Part shown: positions 11,295 to 23,372 of the stretch, piece after piece
Layout: the number at the start of each line of letters is the position of its first letter
Numbering within the stretch: position 1 is the first letter of the stretch
From: Typha latifolia
Lineage: Eukaryota > Streptophyta > Magnoliopsida > Poales > Typhaceae
Direction: 5' to 3'
NCBI GenBank assembly: GCA_019914945.1
Contig: CM034103.1
Location: 558,001 to 622,000, forward strand
DNA: 64,000 bases
Made by a program: the position numbers and the translations under genes
The notes under the pieces: model-generated
The model's database searches: none
The model's input: the letters and a program-made list of their open reading frames with translations, nothing else
Told to the model about the DNA's origin: nothing

Positions 11295-13764
11295 ATGACT
11301 GCCGAAGAGGACGCCATCGATTCGGCCAGCAGCGCTCGCCGCGAGAGGTTGAGAGCTCTGAGGGCGGCCAAAGAATTCCTCAGCACACCAGATGAGGGTC
11401 CAGCCCAGAACGGGAGCACAAGAGAAGAATCCGTCAGTGATGGTGGAGACAAGTATGATTTATTCTTTACTCCATATTAGGTTTTATTGATTTGTTCTCT
11501 TTGTTACAGTAATCGGTTTGAAGGGTGCTGCGATAGTGTTCGATTTTGCGTTTGTTTCAGAATAAATCATTGCAAATTTGCGTCTTTGTGCAAAGACACT
11601 CTTAACACTACTTCATGCAGCAAAAGAGCGTTAGTACCGATGAACTTGGCTTTGTCTAGATTTGCATTGTGAGAGAAAACTGTTGAATTGTTCTATATGT
11701 CAGGGAAAGGATGAATTTGATATTTGCAACATGGGAGTTAAAAGAGTTTTTATCTAGTTTGAGGCAGAAGAAATTTGAGCTTTGTGGACCTTTGCTTTGT
11801 TGTTCAGTTCTTTATGTAGCTGCTGGAAAAAGATGTGAGAATCCCATTATGCTTCATAAATTGATAAACTTTTTTCTCTTATGAATTAAGAAACTAGAGA
11901 GTAAGAAACCCTAGGAAGTTAATGAATAAAAAGATCTAAATTTTACTAAAAATTTCTTTTTGCTTGCTTTGGTTAGTGTAATAGTATCCCTTGTGATTTG
12001 GTAGCAAAGATTGGTAAATTGTTAATGTTTTACTGCTTCATTCAATTCAGGAAATTTGATTATTTAGGTGATTTTTAAGCTCTTTTTTATTTGATTAATG
12101 TATGCAGCTTCAAACATATCATTCTTCTAGGCAGTGGCCATTATTTGTTATTAAAGAATACTTGAATATTGAAATCAGAAAGAATTGTCGTGTAAAGAAG
12201 AGTCAAATGCCTTTGTACATTGAATAGATGAACTGCTTTACAAAATCTTTTCCTACCAGCCAGTAGCTTTAACAATCCTCTTCCGTTTGTGCTCTAACTA
12301 ATGTCTGCTTAGGTTACAAGTAAATGTGCAATCATTAAAAGTAATATTAGAGGTTCATATTGTTACTGTTTGTTGTTTCTGATCTTAATCTTTATCAGGA
12401 GTGTCATGGCAGTTGAAGAAGATCTTGTAGAACAAGCTGCTACTGAACGCCGTGAGAGGTTGACAGCTCTCAGAACAGCAAAGGAGCTTCTAGAGACACC
12501 TGATGATGGCTCAAAGCAAAGTTCTATTACTGCAGAAGATTCTGAGGAAACTGAAGAAGAAAAGTATGATTATAATAAACAAATTCACATATGTCATGCT
12601 TGACATATTTTTTCTCCAGTTGCTCATATTATAATTGAAGCCACATAAATATATGGTGCAGTGAGTTTTTTTTATCTTTTTGTGCTTGTGGCAGATAATA
12701 TGCACACTGAGTGAAGTATATCCATCGACGTAAATGAAATTCTCAACTCTGGTTGCTTCTTGCATCATCTATTTGATTTTCAATAAAGTTACTGTTACTT
12801 CTGTATCCGAGTTTGGTGATAAAGAAGCCTGATTATAACATTGAGACATGAGGATCACCGTTGTGCTTGCTTTCATCCTGGAAACCCTGCTCATGCTATT
12901 CCCTAACTCAACAGACATCATTTCAATGAACAAAGAGTGGTTATGAGTTATCTGAACACATTCTATTTAGGTCTTGAGGTTTCAGCATGACTATGACGTG
13001 AACCTATAGGAAAACCAGTGATGTTTCATGTTTACTTCAGCAAGAAGTACACATTGAGGCTTTCTTTTTAGCTCTTTTGCAATTAAAGATGAAGCATCCG
13101 GGCCACACTTTTATCTTGGCTACCCTCTCCATTGATAGTCTGTTATTTGCTGATGGACATATTGATTTTGCACATATGAGCTAGGAACTTTGTATGCTAA
13201 AAGGACATTTGAAAAATCCAACAATACATGAGATATTGGATGCAATTAGATGCTGTATTAATGGCTTTATTTGTTTTCCTTTCCTCTTATAGGATGCCAA
13301 ATATGAAGTTCAGAAACTACCTTCCTCACGATAAGCAACTTCAAGAGGGTAAGGTGGCACCAGTTGTTCTACCCAAGTTTGAAGACCCAGTTGGTGCCGC
13401 ACCTTTGGAACCTGAGAAAATCGAGGTATTGTATTTTTTTTACCACTGGACCAGGTTCGGTGCTTCTTTAACAGACATTCATCCTAATAAGATCATAAAA
13501 TTCAGGATCCTTTTGTAAACATTGCTCCAAAGAAGCCAAATTGGGATCTCCGACGGGATGTACAGAAGAAGCTTGATAAGCTTGAGAGGCGCACACAGAA
13601 AGCACTATATCAGATTATGCGTGAGTACTTCACAATTTTAATGATTTCAATTTCTATTTTGGCCTTTCCACTTTTCCATTTACAATTTGCACCTCCCTTG
13701 AACAGAAGAGCAAGATTCGGGGAAAGAAGCCTTAGAGTCAGGAGATGGCATCAATGGAAATTGA
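11295..13764 (+). CDS. CCDC12/Cwf18-like pre-mRNA splicing factor with a duplicated exon
   Basis: Exons 11295-11452, 12399-12563, 13293-13425, 13506-13620 and 13706-13764 give 209 aa ending GDGINGN. The 3' half (KFRNYLPHDKQLQ, VLPKFEDPV, then FVNIAPKKPNWDLRRDVQKK) matches the conserved Cwf18/CCDC12 block, a small coiled-coil protein of the spliceosome (Prp19/NTC-associated Cwf set). Exons 1 and 2 are clear repeats: both encode a RRERL-ALR-AKE-L-TPD core, both end in Lys split AA|G at a GTATGATT donor. Exon 2 is 165 bp with the same phase at both ends, so skipping it keeps the frame and gives 154 aa, near the roughly 145 aa I recall for the Arabidopsis protein. Exon 2 also has its own ATG just after its acceptor and could serve as an alternative first exon. 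Inclusion of both copies in one mRNA is unproven. Confidence 0.85.
12399..12563 (+). repeat. Duplicated exon 2 of the CCDC12-like gene
   Basis: This segment encodes a second copy of the N-terminal module of exon 1 (ATERRERLTALRTAKELLET compared with SARRERLRALRAAKEFLST). It has matching phase and an identical donor sequence. It is flanked by a TTTATCAG acceptor and a GTATGATT donor, so it looks functional and not decayed. Confidence 0.8.
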
Positions 13765-14558
13765 TACGGGAGCTTTGAAGCGATTAATTCCACTGATATT
13801 ATCTTTCGCTGGAACTCTATGATCTACGGAGCCCGGATCATTTCACTAGGATGTTAATCAAGTCAGGAAGTAACTCAACTGAGAAGGTTGTATTATACTG
13901 TTAATGTGCTGATCCTACTAAACTGCTGATATGGTATTATTGTTCACGGGAGATCTGAACAGTAAGTTGTTAGCGATGTTATCTTATGCTTAAGATAATT
14001 AGTGCCTGGACTTCCAATCCTCTATACATAACCTTCTATTCAAATTGTATTACTCTTATTCTTATCTACTCGCACTGTTATTCTGGAAGAAAGAGGTCTT
14101 ACATGTCTTGGGTCGATCCTTAGTATTACATCCTTGTGGACATGTCAAGCATATTGCCATTTATCATTGGGTAGGGATTCCTTTGTCTGATCCAGTGAAG
14201 CCCATGGGCTTTAATTGTTAAAAAAATAATAATAATAAAAAAGCAAGTTGTGAAGAGTGCAAGATTACTTTTTGAGGCTAGCTCTCTCCTATGATTGTTG
14301 AATAATTGGGTCAATAATTTTATTTAAAAATAGATTATAACCAGTTTAAATCATATATTGCTCCAATAAAAGAATCCACTAAATATCTCAAAGCATAAGA
14401 ATTATAACAACTAACACAACTTACAAGGTGTCAATTTTGTTCCATTGTGATGTCTACCTACTTCACTTAAATATTCGTTCCTATCCATCCACCTTTGTCC
14501 TTTCCCTTCTCTGCAACAAATAACCAAAACCAGAAACCAGTCCACTCTACCCCCAATA
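13765..14558. other. Intergenic / 3' UTR region
   Basis: This holds the likely 3' UTR of the CCDC12-like gene and the promoter of the first DUF6817-like gene. It is AT-rich with a short A/T-only run near 14220-14245. No further gene was seen. Confidence 0.5.
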
Positions 14559-16135
14559 ATGGGAGACCTCTCAGGCATCCTCACCGCCGCTCGCCCCTTC
14601 CTCCGCGGCGATCTCGCCGCCGTCGACCCAGATCTCCCTTCATTCGTCTCCGTCCTCGTCTCCGTCGGGGCCGGCGAGTGCTGGCACAAGCACTCGACCT
14701 TCCTCTCCCACCTCGTCGACGTCTACCGAATACTAAAGCTATGGGGCGCCCCCGACTCCGTCGCGCGATGCGGGCTCTTCCACTCTGCCTACTCCAACTC
14801 CTACGTCAACCTCGCCATATTTGATCCCAACACCACGAGGAATTACGTTCGAGACCTCGTCGGGGAGCAAGCCGAGAGGCTCATACACCTCTTCTGCGTC
14901 GTTCCGAGGCAGAGTCTGATACACGACGACTTGCTTTTCCATTATAGCGATGGGGATTTCGTCGAACATCTGGCGCAGTCCGAGGCGGCGATTCGCGACA
15001 AGGTGTTCGATAGGAGCCAGCCGTGGAGAAAGAAGCTCCAGGGGCTGCTTCCTGCCGAAGGGATCAAGGTGAGTTGCACAGAAACTATTCTATTTAATTT
15101 ATTTGGTCTTTTTTTTTTTGTGAAAAATTACTACCAACTTTTCGAATTTATCGCAAAAAAAACTCCTCACTTTTAGATTACAACTATGTGGTCACAATAT
15201 TCTATATCAATTAATAAGAAATTTATTTCAGGGATCAGAAGAAATTTAATTGCATAGTGAGAAAAGAGGAGAAAAAAAAGGAGTAACTAAAATTCGAAAA
15301 CTTGAAAAAGAGAGGGAGAGTTTTTAACAATAAGATCAAAATATAGGTGATTTAATGCATAAAAAAGTTCCTATTTGTTTTGAAACTTGAATTAGAGTTT
15401 TGAAATCAAATGCGCCAGGTGAAGCATATCAGAACGGGGGAGGACGTTACAGTCTCGAGGAGAATAATAGCAACCTTTGTTTTGATGACCATGGCCGACT
15501 TCAGTGACCAGCTCTACGACTGGCAAGACAAGCTCTTCGACAACAAAGACGGCAAGCTGGAGTTCTCCGGCAGCAGCCCGGCCGCGCTGTGGCCGGGCAA
15601 AGGGAAGCCAGGACTGTGGCTGAGCTCAATATCAAGGATGGGTGCATTGTACACTCTGATAGTGAGAGAGGAGGAGATCTTCTCAAAGGAAAGAGGAGGA
15701 GGTGGAGTTGATAGAGACGAGGAGATAGAGTTAGTGATACCACCAGTGCTTGATAACTGCACAAAAGTGTTGAATCCTAAAGAACAAACAGCTGCAAGGG
15801 ATTTATACTGGGAAGCTGCTTGCAGTGATGTGAAGAAGGAAGAGGAATGGGAGAGAGTGGAGAAGTTGTTATTGGAGAGTGTTGAGAAGAACCCATTTGT
15901 GGGAGAGCCTCATTTGGTGTTGGGCCAAGTCTACTTGAACTTGGGGAGGTATGAGGAGGCTGAGAGAGAAGCAGAGGAGGGGTTGAAGTTGATATTGGAG
16001 TGGGGGAGTAGTTGGGATAAGAGGATGACATGGGAAGGGTGGGTGTCTTGGGGGAGAGTGATGTTGGCCAAGGCAAAGGAGAGGTCATGGCCACAGGCTG
16101 CATGGGGGATCATTAACTTGGGGCTTGTCAGTTGA
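14559..16135 (+). CDS. DUF6817-like protein, tandem copy 1 (one intron)
   Basis: Two exons, 14559-15068 and 15419-16135, encode 408 aa. The N-terminal part carries HKHSTFLSHLVDVYRILKLW, GAPDSVARCGLFHSAYSNSY and later LIHDDLLFHY, the pattern of the DUF6817 family, whose conserved His and HS pairs recall an HD-like metal-dependent hydrolase fold; no reaction is established. The C-terminal part (GEPHLVLGQVYLNLGRYEEA) resembles TPR helices. The next gene downstream is a close paralog that reads straight through the intron site (ILPAEGIK-LKHIRTGE type junction, here IK|VKHIRTG). The 5' exon is very GC-rich, the 350-bp intron AT-rich. Family assignment comes from recalled motifs and is moderate; expression and role are unknown. 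Confidence 0.82.
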
Positions 16136-16280
16136 AAGCTTATGATGATTTGTCTCTACTAAGGTTATTGGCTTGTGGTGGCCCAACTAAAATAAAGCTT
16201 ATAGTCATTGGAATGTGCAAATGGGTGTCTTCTGTTCATATCGAGATTAACAAGAGGGAAGAAGAAAGAAAGAACAATGT

Positions 16281-16510
16281 TATCTTTAAATTGATCATCT
16301 TTTAAACTAATTCGGCTAATAGTTTGATAGGACCAGTACATTATGTCTTATTTAATTTGAGGCTCGAGCTCAATTAGTTAATCTCATTTATTAATTTTGA
16401 TTTTTTTAAAGAGTAATTTGATTAGATATGAAAAATGACTGAACCACGCTATTCTTTAAATTTGATCTATCTTTTAAACTAATTCGAGTAATAGTTTGAT
16501 AGGACTAGTA
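16281..16510. repeat. About 60-bp direct repeats flanking a MITE-like fragment
   Basis: Positions 16281-16339 and 16451-16510 are near-identical direct repeats, both containing CTTTTAAACTAATTCG and TAATAGTTTGATAGGAC. The spacer from about 16341 to 16432 resembles the left half of the element at 31614-31793, sharing TTTAATTTGAGGC and a later AAGAGTAA..TTAGATAT block. It appears to be a degraded transposon-derived patch. Confidence 0.6.
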
Positions 16511-17346
16511 GTTCAACTATGCATAAGAACTACACTATGTATTGTTGTCGATTGTTGCGGATATTCGCAAAGCCACTATCAGTATCAGCATCTCGTGAGT
16601 CGTGACAAGGATATATCACTGCCTCCAACAACCTCCTCACGTGATTAAACAGCAGGCCACAAACTTTTATTTGAAATCATCCTAACTTGCCATCTTTCCA
16701 TGATGCTTTTGACTGTAAGGGAAAGGTCTATATCACCTTAATATACCAACAAAGCAATAAGTTCGGCATTAGTTCAATCAAAAATACAAAGTTCGCCATC
16801 AGTTTATATATCATTTTGAGGTGCAAGTAGAACCATCACTCCATCAGAGTTAAAATTCGACTTCAACTGCTACAAAACTACTCGGTATCTTGATCGGTAA
16901 CAAAAAAAACCAAAGACAGCTGATGTCAAAAGAAACAAGAATAGATTGGACATTTAACCTACGGTTGGAAAGTATTCTATATCTCTTCCTTTTTCTCCAC
17001 CCTTAAAAAGAAGAAATGCAAGCCAAACAAGAGGAGAACTATTTTATCTCCACCTTCCTCTCATGGCGAAGGGCAGAAGAATCAACATTACGTTATAATC
17101 TTTTCCGCCACCTTGCAGAAAAATCCATGAAGAAGTTGCAACAACCGTCACAAACCAAACATCCGGCAATTATTATAGCCCCCACAGCACGACTCGTACA
17201 CCCTTTGCATGTACCCCCTCCCCTACATCTCGACAACTTTTGCCTCTTTACCCCTCTTCCTCTAGTCACTGTCTTCTCCCAATCTTCCTATATTATTACT
17301 CCAATCCAGCTCTTCTACTTATAAACTATAAGCAAATTCTACCACA

Positions 17347-18615
17347 ATGCCTTTCTATACTTCTCACCCTCACAAGAGAGACCTCCCCGCCCTCATCGCT
17401 GCCGCCCGCCCCTTCCTCCGAGGCGAGCTTCAGTCCATCGACCCAGAGCTCCCCTCCCTCATTGCTGTCCTCCGCTCGGTCGGTGCAGGCGAATGCTACC
17501 ACAAGCACGGCACCTTCCTTGCCCACCTTGTTGATGTCTACCGCATACTAAAGCTATGGTGTGCGCCAGATGCCGTCGCGCGCTGTGGCCTTTTCCACTC
17601 CTCCTATTCCAACTCCTATGTCAACCTCGCCATCTTCGACCCGCACACCACTCGTGAGCATGTCCAAGACCTCATCGGCACCCAAGCCGAGCGCCTCGTC
17701 CATCTTTTCTGTGTCGTCCCACGCCATGCGCTCATCCATGACGACCTCCTCTTCCATTACACCGATGAAGAGCTCATTGAACACTTGGCGCTCTCAGAGA
17801 TCTCCCTTCGCAACAAAGTGTTTGATGTGGACCAGCCGTGGAGGATGAAGCTTCAGTCTTTACTTCCTGCAGAAGGGATCAAGTTGAAGCATATAAGGAC
17901 CGGGGAAGCAGTAGCTGTGTCTAGAAGAGTAATGGCCATCTTCATCTTGATGACCATTGCAGACTTCAGTGATCAGTATGTTGACTACCAAGACAAGCTA
18001 TTCGACAACGAGAATGGAAGGTTGGAATTTGGCGGCAACAACTGGAAAACGCTGTGGCCCGGCTGTGGAAAGCCGGGGTTGTGGATGAACTCACTGTCAA
18101 GGCTAGGCGCACTGTATACCCTAATAGTAAGGGAGGAAGAAATCTACATGGAGGAGCAGAAACAAAGAGGAGAAGGTGACAGTAATGTAGCTAGAGATGA
18201 AGATATTGAGCTTGTAGTGCCTCCGGTGTTTGACAACTGCACCAAGGTGTTGGATGCCAAGGAACAGATAGTTGCAAGAGAATTGTACTGGGAGGCTATT
18301 TGCAGTGATGGGTCAAAGGATGGGGAGTGGAAAAGAGTGGAGGCGATGCTGTTGGAGAGTATTGAGAAAAACCCATTTGTGGGAGAGCCACATCTTGTGC
18401 TGGCACAGGTGTATCTGAACCAGGGGAGGTATGAGGAAACTGAGGAAGAGGCAGGGAAGGGGTTGGAATTGATACTGGAGTGGGGAAGCAGCTGGGACAA
18501 GAGGATGACATGGGAGGGATGGGTTTCTTGGGGCAGAGTGATGCTGGCAAAGGCAAAAGAGAAGTCATGGCCACAGGATGCATGGGGTATCATAAATCTA
18601 GGTCTAGTGAGGTGA
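17347..18615 (+). CDS. DUF6817-like protein, tandem copy 2 (intronless)
   Basis: A single uninterrupted frame of 422 aa, colinear with the 408-aa gene 1.2 kb upstream. It carries the same HKHGTFLAHLVDVYRILKLW, RCGLFHSSYSNSY and ALIHDDLLFHY motifs and a nearly identical tail (WEGWVSWGRVMLAKAKEKSW). The point where copy 1 has its intron is a plain IK-LKHIRTGE junction here. All likely catalytic-type His residues are kept and the frame is intact, so this is not a pseudogene by sequence. The 5' half is strongly GC- and C-rich at third positions. It could be a tandem duplicate that lost its intron, or the older state with an intron gained in copy 1. Biochemical function is unknown. Confidence 0.85.
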   Translation: MPFYTSHPHKRDLPALIAAARPFLRGELQSIDPELPSLIAVLRSVGAGECYHKHGTFLAHLVDVYRILKLWCAPDAVARCGLFHSSYSNSYVNLAIFDPHTTREHVQDLIGTQAERLVHLFCVVPRHALIHDDLLFHYTDEELIEHLALSEISLRNKVFDVDQPWRMKLQSLLPAEGIKLKHIRTGEAVAVSRRVMAIFILMTIADFSDQYVDYQDKLFDNENGRLEFGGNNWKTLWPGCGKPGLWMNSLSRLGALYTLIVREEEIYMEEQKQRGEGDSNVARDEDIELVVPPVFDNCTKVLDAKEQIVARELYWEAICSDGSKDGEWKRVEAMLLESIEKNPFVGEPHLVLAQVYLNQGRYEETEEEAGKGLELILEWGSSWDKRMTWEGWVSWGRVMLAKAKEKSWPQDAWGIINLGLVR

Positions 18616-19267
18616 ATCTAGAAGAGTATAATTGTTGTTTCCTCTTATGTTGTTAACGTATCGTAAGCATGGTCATAAGCCTGTGGAACCTAGTTTGTGT
18701 GCTAGTTAACCCATTATCATTGTACTATCACCATGATTCCTAGGTTTATCCAAGAATCATGCCCTGTTCTCCTATATTCAGTTATATGCAAGAATCGAAA
18801 TTCTGGGATAAAATTTATATGACTAAGTGGGACTTCTAGATTTCAGGACAACAGTACAATGCACAGCCAAGTATACAGTCATCATGATAAACTATAACAC
18901 TATCCAAAAGCTCATAATCAATAAATAACAGTCTTCTAAATCTATAGAGCATAGTGAGAATGCATTGATACAGTTCAATTTAGAACATAATCTTGATAGG
19001 AAGGATCAACAATTATCTTATTAGATTTTTATTTTCTAAATTTTAAAGAAACTGATGGAGATTCACAAGAAATATCTCTGCAGCTTTCTATTTCCAACAT
19101 TCAGCAATTCACAAGTACATATATATCTTACAATGTAGTGACAATAAAGGATGACATGTCACCAGCCAAGAAATTACTACTGAAACTTACATAAACCATA
19201 TGTACAAGAATATGTTTAGGATATTTTGCATTATAACTTTATATATGATTAAGCCCTACCATTGTGG
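18616..19267. other. Convergent intergenic region
   Basis: AT-rich interval between two converging genes. It probably holds their 3' UTRs. No open frame or repeat of note was seen. Confidence 0.5.
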
Positions 19268-21906
19268 TCAGCTAGATGGAACAAGATTAATCTTGAAACT
19301 GCAGCCATGTTCACATACCTTGCAGTTGTTTTGTCTGCATCACACCGAAGGGTCAAAATTCCAAAAGATCAACTCATGCAACATTCAAGGACTCACTGTT
19401 AGATAAACGCTGATGCTGATTACATTTTATTCTCTGTTGTTTTTTGTTTCTTGCAACTTTGAACTCTTTCTTCACATAATCTGAACAAAAAGCAGTCAAA
19501 GCTATTAAAAATTATAGAAATCTTGCATCCGAAGATAATACACTATACCAGAAAACCATCATCAATTAGAAACTGTGATCATACGTTCTATGATCCCAGA
19601 CCTGTCTATCTAATCTTGCCTAGACTGCCAAGTGAATGTAAAGAGACAGGATATGGTGTAAATCTCTTTTTTATCACTTCAGATAGGCACTCACTGCATA
19701 GAGATAAGAGTACATACCTCCTTTTATTAGCCTTACGTGATCATAGAAATATCCCTCGTACCAATTGGAAAGGAATGAAAACAAAATTTACAATTTTCTA
19801 AGAAAACCATGGTGTGCAGGTGGTCAAGGGACTGCATGGTGCATATGTGGCATGCAAAGGCCTGTAGGGCTGTGTATGCATTCGGTATTTAACTATACCT
19901 AAATTAAAAAAGATGTGCCAAGTAAGTTGAAAATGAAAAGAAATAAACGACCTTGAAGAGAAATATGGAAGATAGATACTTCCCTCTATACAAGGACTTA
20001 ATATTGTCTGTCTGGAAATAGTTGTATTTAAATAACAATTTAATAAGGCTCCAGCATAGGGACCACAATCACATATTTGGCCGCCTAAACGGGTGAATGG
20101 ACATTTCTTAGGATAGTGGTAGAAAACACTGTATAGCAGATCCAAATATTTGGGACTAGGCTCAGATATTGTTGTCACTAAAATTATAGAGTATAAAGAA
20201 CAAATAAATAAAATATATTGCATGACATATGTAGAGTTGTACTTACCCCTCCCACATCCGCTTTCGCCGAGGTGTGGCAAAATTTGATGCTGAAACATCT
20301 TCACTACATGCAGCAGAGTAAGGCTTCCCCTCATGATCCAGAGCAGAGAGACCACAGTCACTAAGCAAATCTAGTGTCTCAACCAATTTTGGATCACTTG
20401 AAGTGCTTTTCACTCGTTCCTTGAAAAAATCCAACAAGATAATACCTGGAAAAATACAAATAAGAACAACACAAGTGATCAAGGAAAGCCAATACATAAA
20501 ATGATTCCAATATAATAAAGGAATCAAGATATTCTTTACAAGGTCTCATTGGGAACAGAAGCTTACAGAACATCAATATGACTAATCATGACATCATGGA
20601 GAATATTGTAACTCTGCTATCTCTGGCCAACAATATCTAAAATCGATTCTTTTGCAGTTTCATACAATCCAGCAGTTTGCCTCATCTAGTAGATAGTTAA
20701 ATTGAGTCCATTGTACAACAATCCTAAACTATATCCACTTTACACAGATCCCCTAAACAATTTTCTATGGTTTTCAGGAGTGACAGCCTAAAAAGACAAC
20801 TTTTCTTCTAGCAAGAACATTAACAACAAGATTACTTTCTGATCAAAGGTAAGGACTATGATAAGCATTGTACAATGTTCTAGTACCCAGAAAAGAGTTA
20901 CCACATATACTTGGAAACAGTTATGCAAAAATAAGAGATCCTCAGTTACATCAAAAGAATATATTGGAGAATTGCATCAAGAATGTAAAATAACGATAGC
21001 ACACTCTACACAACATACCAAGAGCACGTAACGTCCTTGCATCAAATTTTTCAGAAAGACCACTGTAGCCTATGTTCTTTGCTCTCATTGTAGCCATCTC
21101 TTTTAAGCTGATGAGAAAATCCTGCAAAAATATATTTAAGGAGTACTTAACGATAATACGTTTGCCACATCTGCAGAGCAAAATTAACTATTGAAACCGC
21201 AAAGCTAAGGAGAAAGGAAAAGTAGAGACAATGTTAAAAGCAAAAAATAAAATAAAAAAATAAAAATCACCCTTTCTTGGGGTTTAGTCAGTCTCAATAA
21301 TTCATATACCGAAATTCTTATATGATCTGAACGTGAAGATCCACTTCAAAAAAAATTAGGCAACTATGAGAAATCAGAAGGCGATTCATAACTGAAGTAA
21401 TTTATATGAAAGATGGGATCTACCGGGTCTACATAAATTGCCACCAATAATATAAAGAGTACAAAGAGCAACTATGAGGATGCCCTGGTAAAAGATGAAC
21501 TTTTAGTGAGTACTGGCCTTAAAACCTCGAAAACTTGTATTCAATTTCGTACTAGTGATATTATATGAGGACAAGTTGGATTTAAAAGCTAATATTTGTT
21601 GTCTTCTTACTCTTCTCTCGTCAACTCTTCTTCTACTTTGCTTGATACCAATCAGAAACTAGATTCATATTTTCATCAGGATATCCTGGAATAATTCCAA
21701 GCTCCTGAAATCTTCGACGGAATAACTTGATCAAAACGAATAAAACGGAAAGGGCGTTAGGGTTTGTTGCGACTTACAAGCTCGGGCTCCGAAAGGGAAG
21801 AGAGCCACGCGGCGTCTTGGGACCGAGACTTCTCGCCTCCTCCTCCTCCTCCTCCTCCTCCTTCCGCCGCCGGCTTACGAGGTGGATCATTGCTCGCGGA
21901 CCCCAT
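19268..21906 (-). CDS. Small conserved-looking protein of unknown function
   Basis: Proposed exons on the minus strand: 21906-21778, 21121-21019, 20445-20247 and 19334-19268, 165 aa in total. The N-terminus is disordered with a nine-Gly run. It is followed by an amphipathic helical region (DFLISLKEMATMRAKNIGYS, then FDARTLRALGIILLDFFKER) and a Ser-rich linker ending in a basic PRRKRMWE patch. The last exon is short and ends in a Cys-rich tail (CKVCEHGC). All junctions are GT-AG and phases agree, but the last exon was chosen from frame and splice sites alone and is the weakest part. I do not recognise the family. The basic patch would suit a nuclear location; that is a guess. Confidence 0.6.
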
Positions 21907-22139
21907 GGAGAACGACGGTATACGAGTTGGAGCTTTTAGGGTTTCCAATGGAGTGCGGCAACGCTACGAGATAGCCGCGGCGACGGGGAATAACAAAGGG
22001 GTGAAGTCTAATGCCTTCGGGCTTTCCCGCGAGGTCGGTTCGAGAATAGTTTTAAGAAGCGAGGGTAAATTTGTAAATGTAGCGCAATGTGGGCTGTCTC
22101 TCCCAGTCCCATTTAGTTTCGGTGTAGTCGGCTATTAGA

Positions 22140-23372
22140 TGCGTAACAACTCATTAATTACAGTTATCTATAAATGTTAATTACTTTCTCAAATTTGATA
22201 CCTCTATGTATATTTTTAGTGTGATTAAAGCTGTTAAATATTGACGATCAATTTGCTATGACCTAATAGTATCTCAGATTAATTTGCACTGAATTCACTC
22301 TTGTCATCAATAGCATGGTTTTATGTTAACAACTCAACGATCACACATATCTGTGAAATTTTATAGTATTTGCTTAAATACAATGACCTCAATACAATTA
22401 GAGCCGTTACATGATCACAATCAATTTGTTAGAATCCAATAGTATTTCAGATTGACCCACACTGAATTTATGCTTGTTTTAGATCATGCAATTCTATGTG
22501 TTATATAAGCATAAATAAGCTCTTGAAATTTTTTAGTACTGCGACGGTATTGGATTTAAGTAATTTTTAATTTAAAGATTAATTTGCCATATTTTATGAA
22601 AACTTTTAGTAGAAAATTTTTGTTTACTTTATGATTGCCTTTGAGATTATTTAGGTTACTTGATGATGACTATTTCCATTTTTCCTTGCATCATAAGGTT
22701 CCTTAGTCTCTTTCTTTCATGTACTTAATACTCAAATTGTTTACTCTAGTGGACTTTCTACTTTTCACTTTACAACTAGACAAGTTGGCTTTCTAGTTTG
22801 CAAGCTTCTACAATGCCATTCATCAGACACAAGACAGCATAGACTGCTGACTCAGAGCTTCACCAGCATGTTGGATGTTGGCATGAAGCTTTCTTGGATT
22901 GAGAATTTAGTGGAAAAGAAAGGATAAGTATATCATATCTTGCATAGATTCACTTCAAAGGTCGCCTTACAAAAAGTTGGAATAAGAATAGTGGACCAGC
23001 CAAACACATGGGATGCCTAAAATCTGGTAGTTATAAAAACAAATTTTGCAACTATTCTCAGTATTCTGATTGCTATGATCAACTGAAATGGAAGTTGAAT
23101 CCATTGAACAAGTTTATCTTATGCAAAAGGCGATCTGAATCTTTTCCTTTTATCTTTCTGTGACGATGATAGCACCTTTATTTTTGATAAGGTGATGGAA
23201 AGTGCACAATAAAGTCTTCATTTCTTTAAAAGTTTAAACACTTGAAAATTTTACAAAGTTTGGAATAGTTCTCCACCTTATAAAAGGCATGCTACTGGTA
23301 AACTTGGCATTGGCATTCCACCTTGCAAAGAGCTCTCCAAGCAGTAGCAAATAGCAATATCTTCATCTGATC
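22140..23372. other. Intergenic region upstream of the GEM-like gene
   Basis: AT-rich sequence with no credible open frame. The part nearest 23373 is the presumed promoter and leader of the GEM-like gene. No repeat structure stood out. Confidence 0.45.

Noticed and set aside
12781..13200. Possible C/D-box snoRNA in an intron of the CCDC12-like gene
   Set aside because: GTGATG and CTGA words are present but not at a consistent spacing with a terminal stem.
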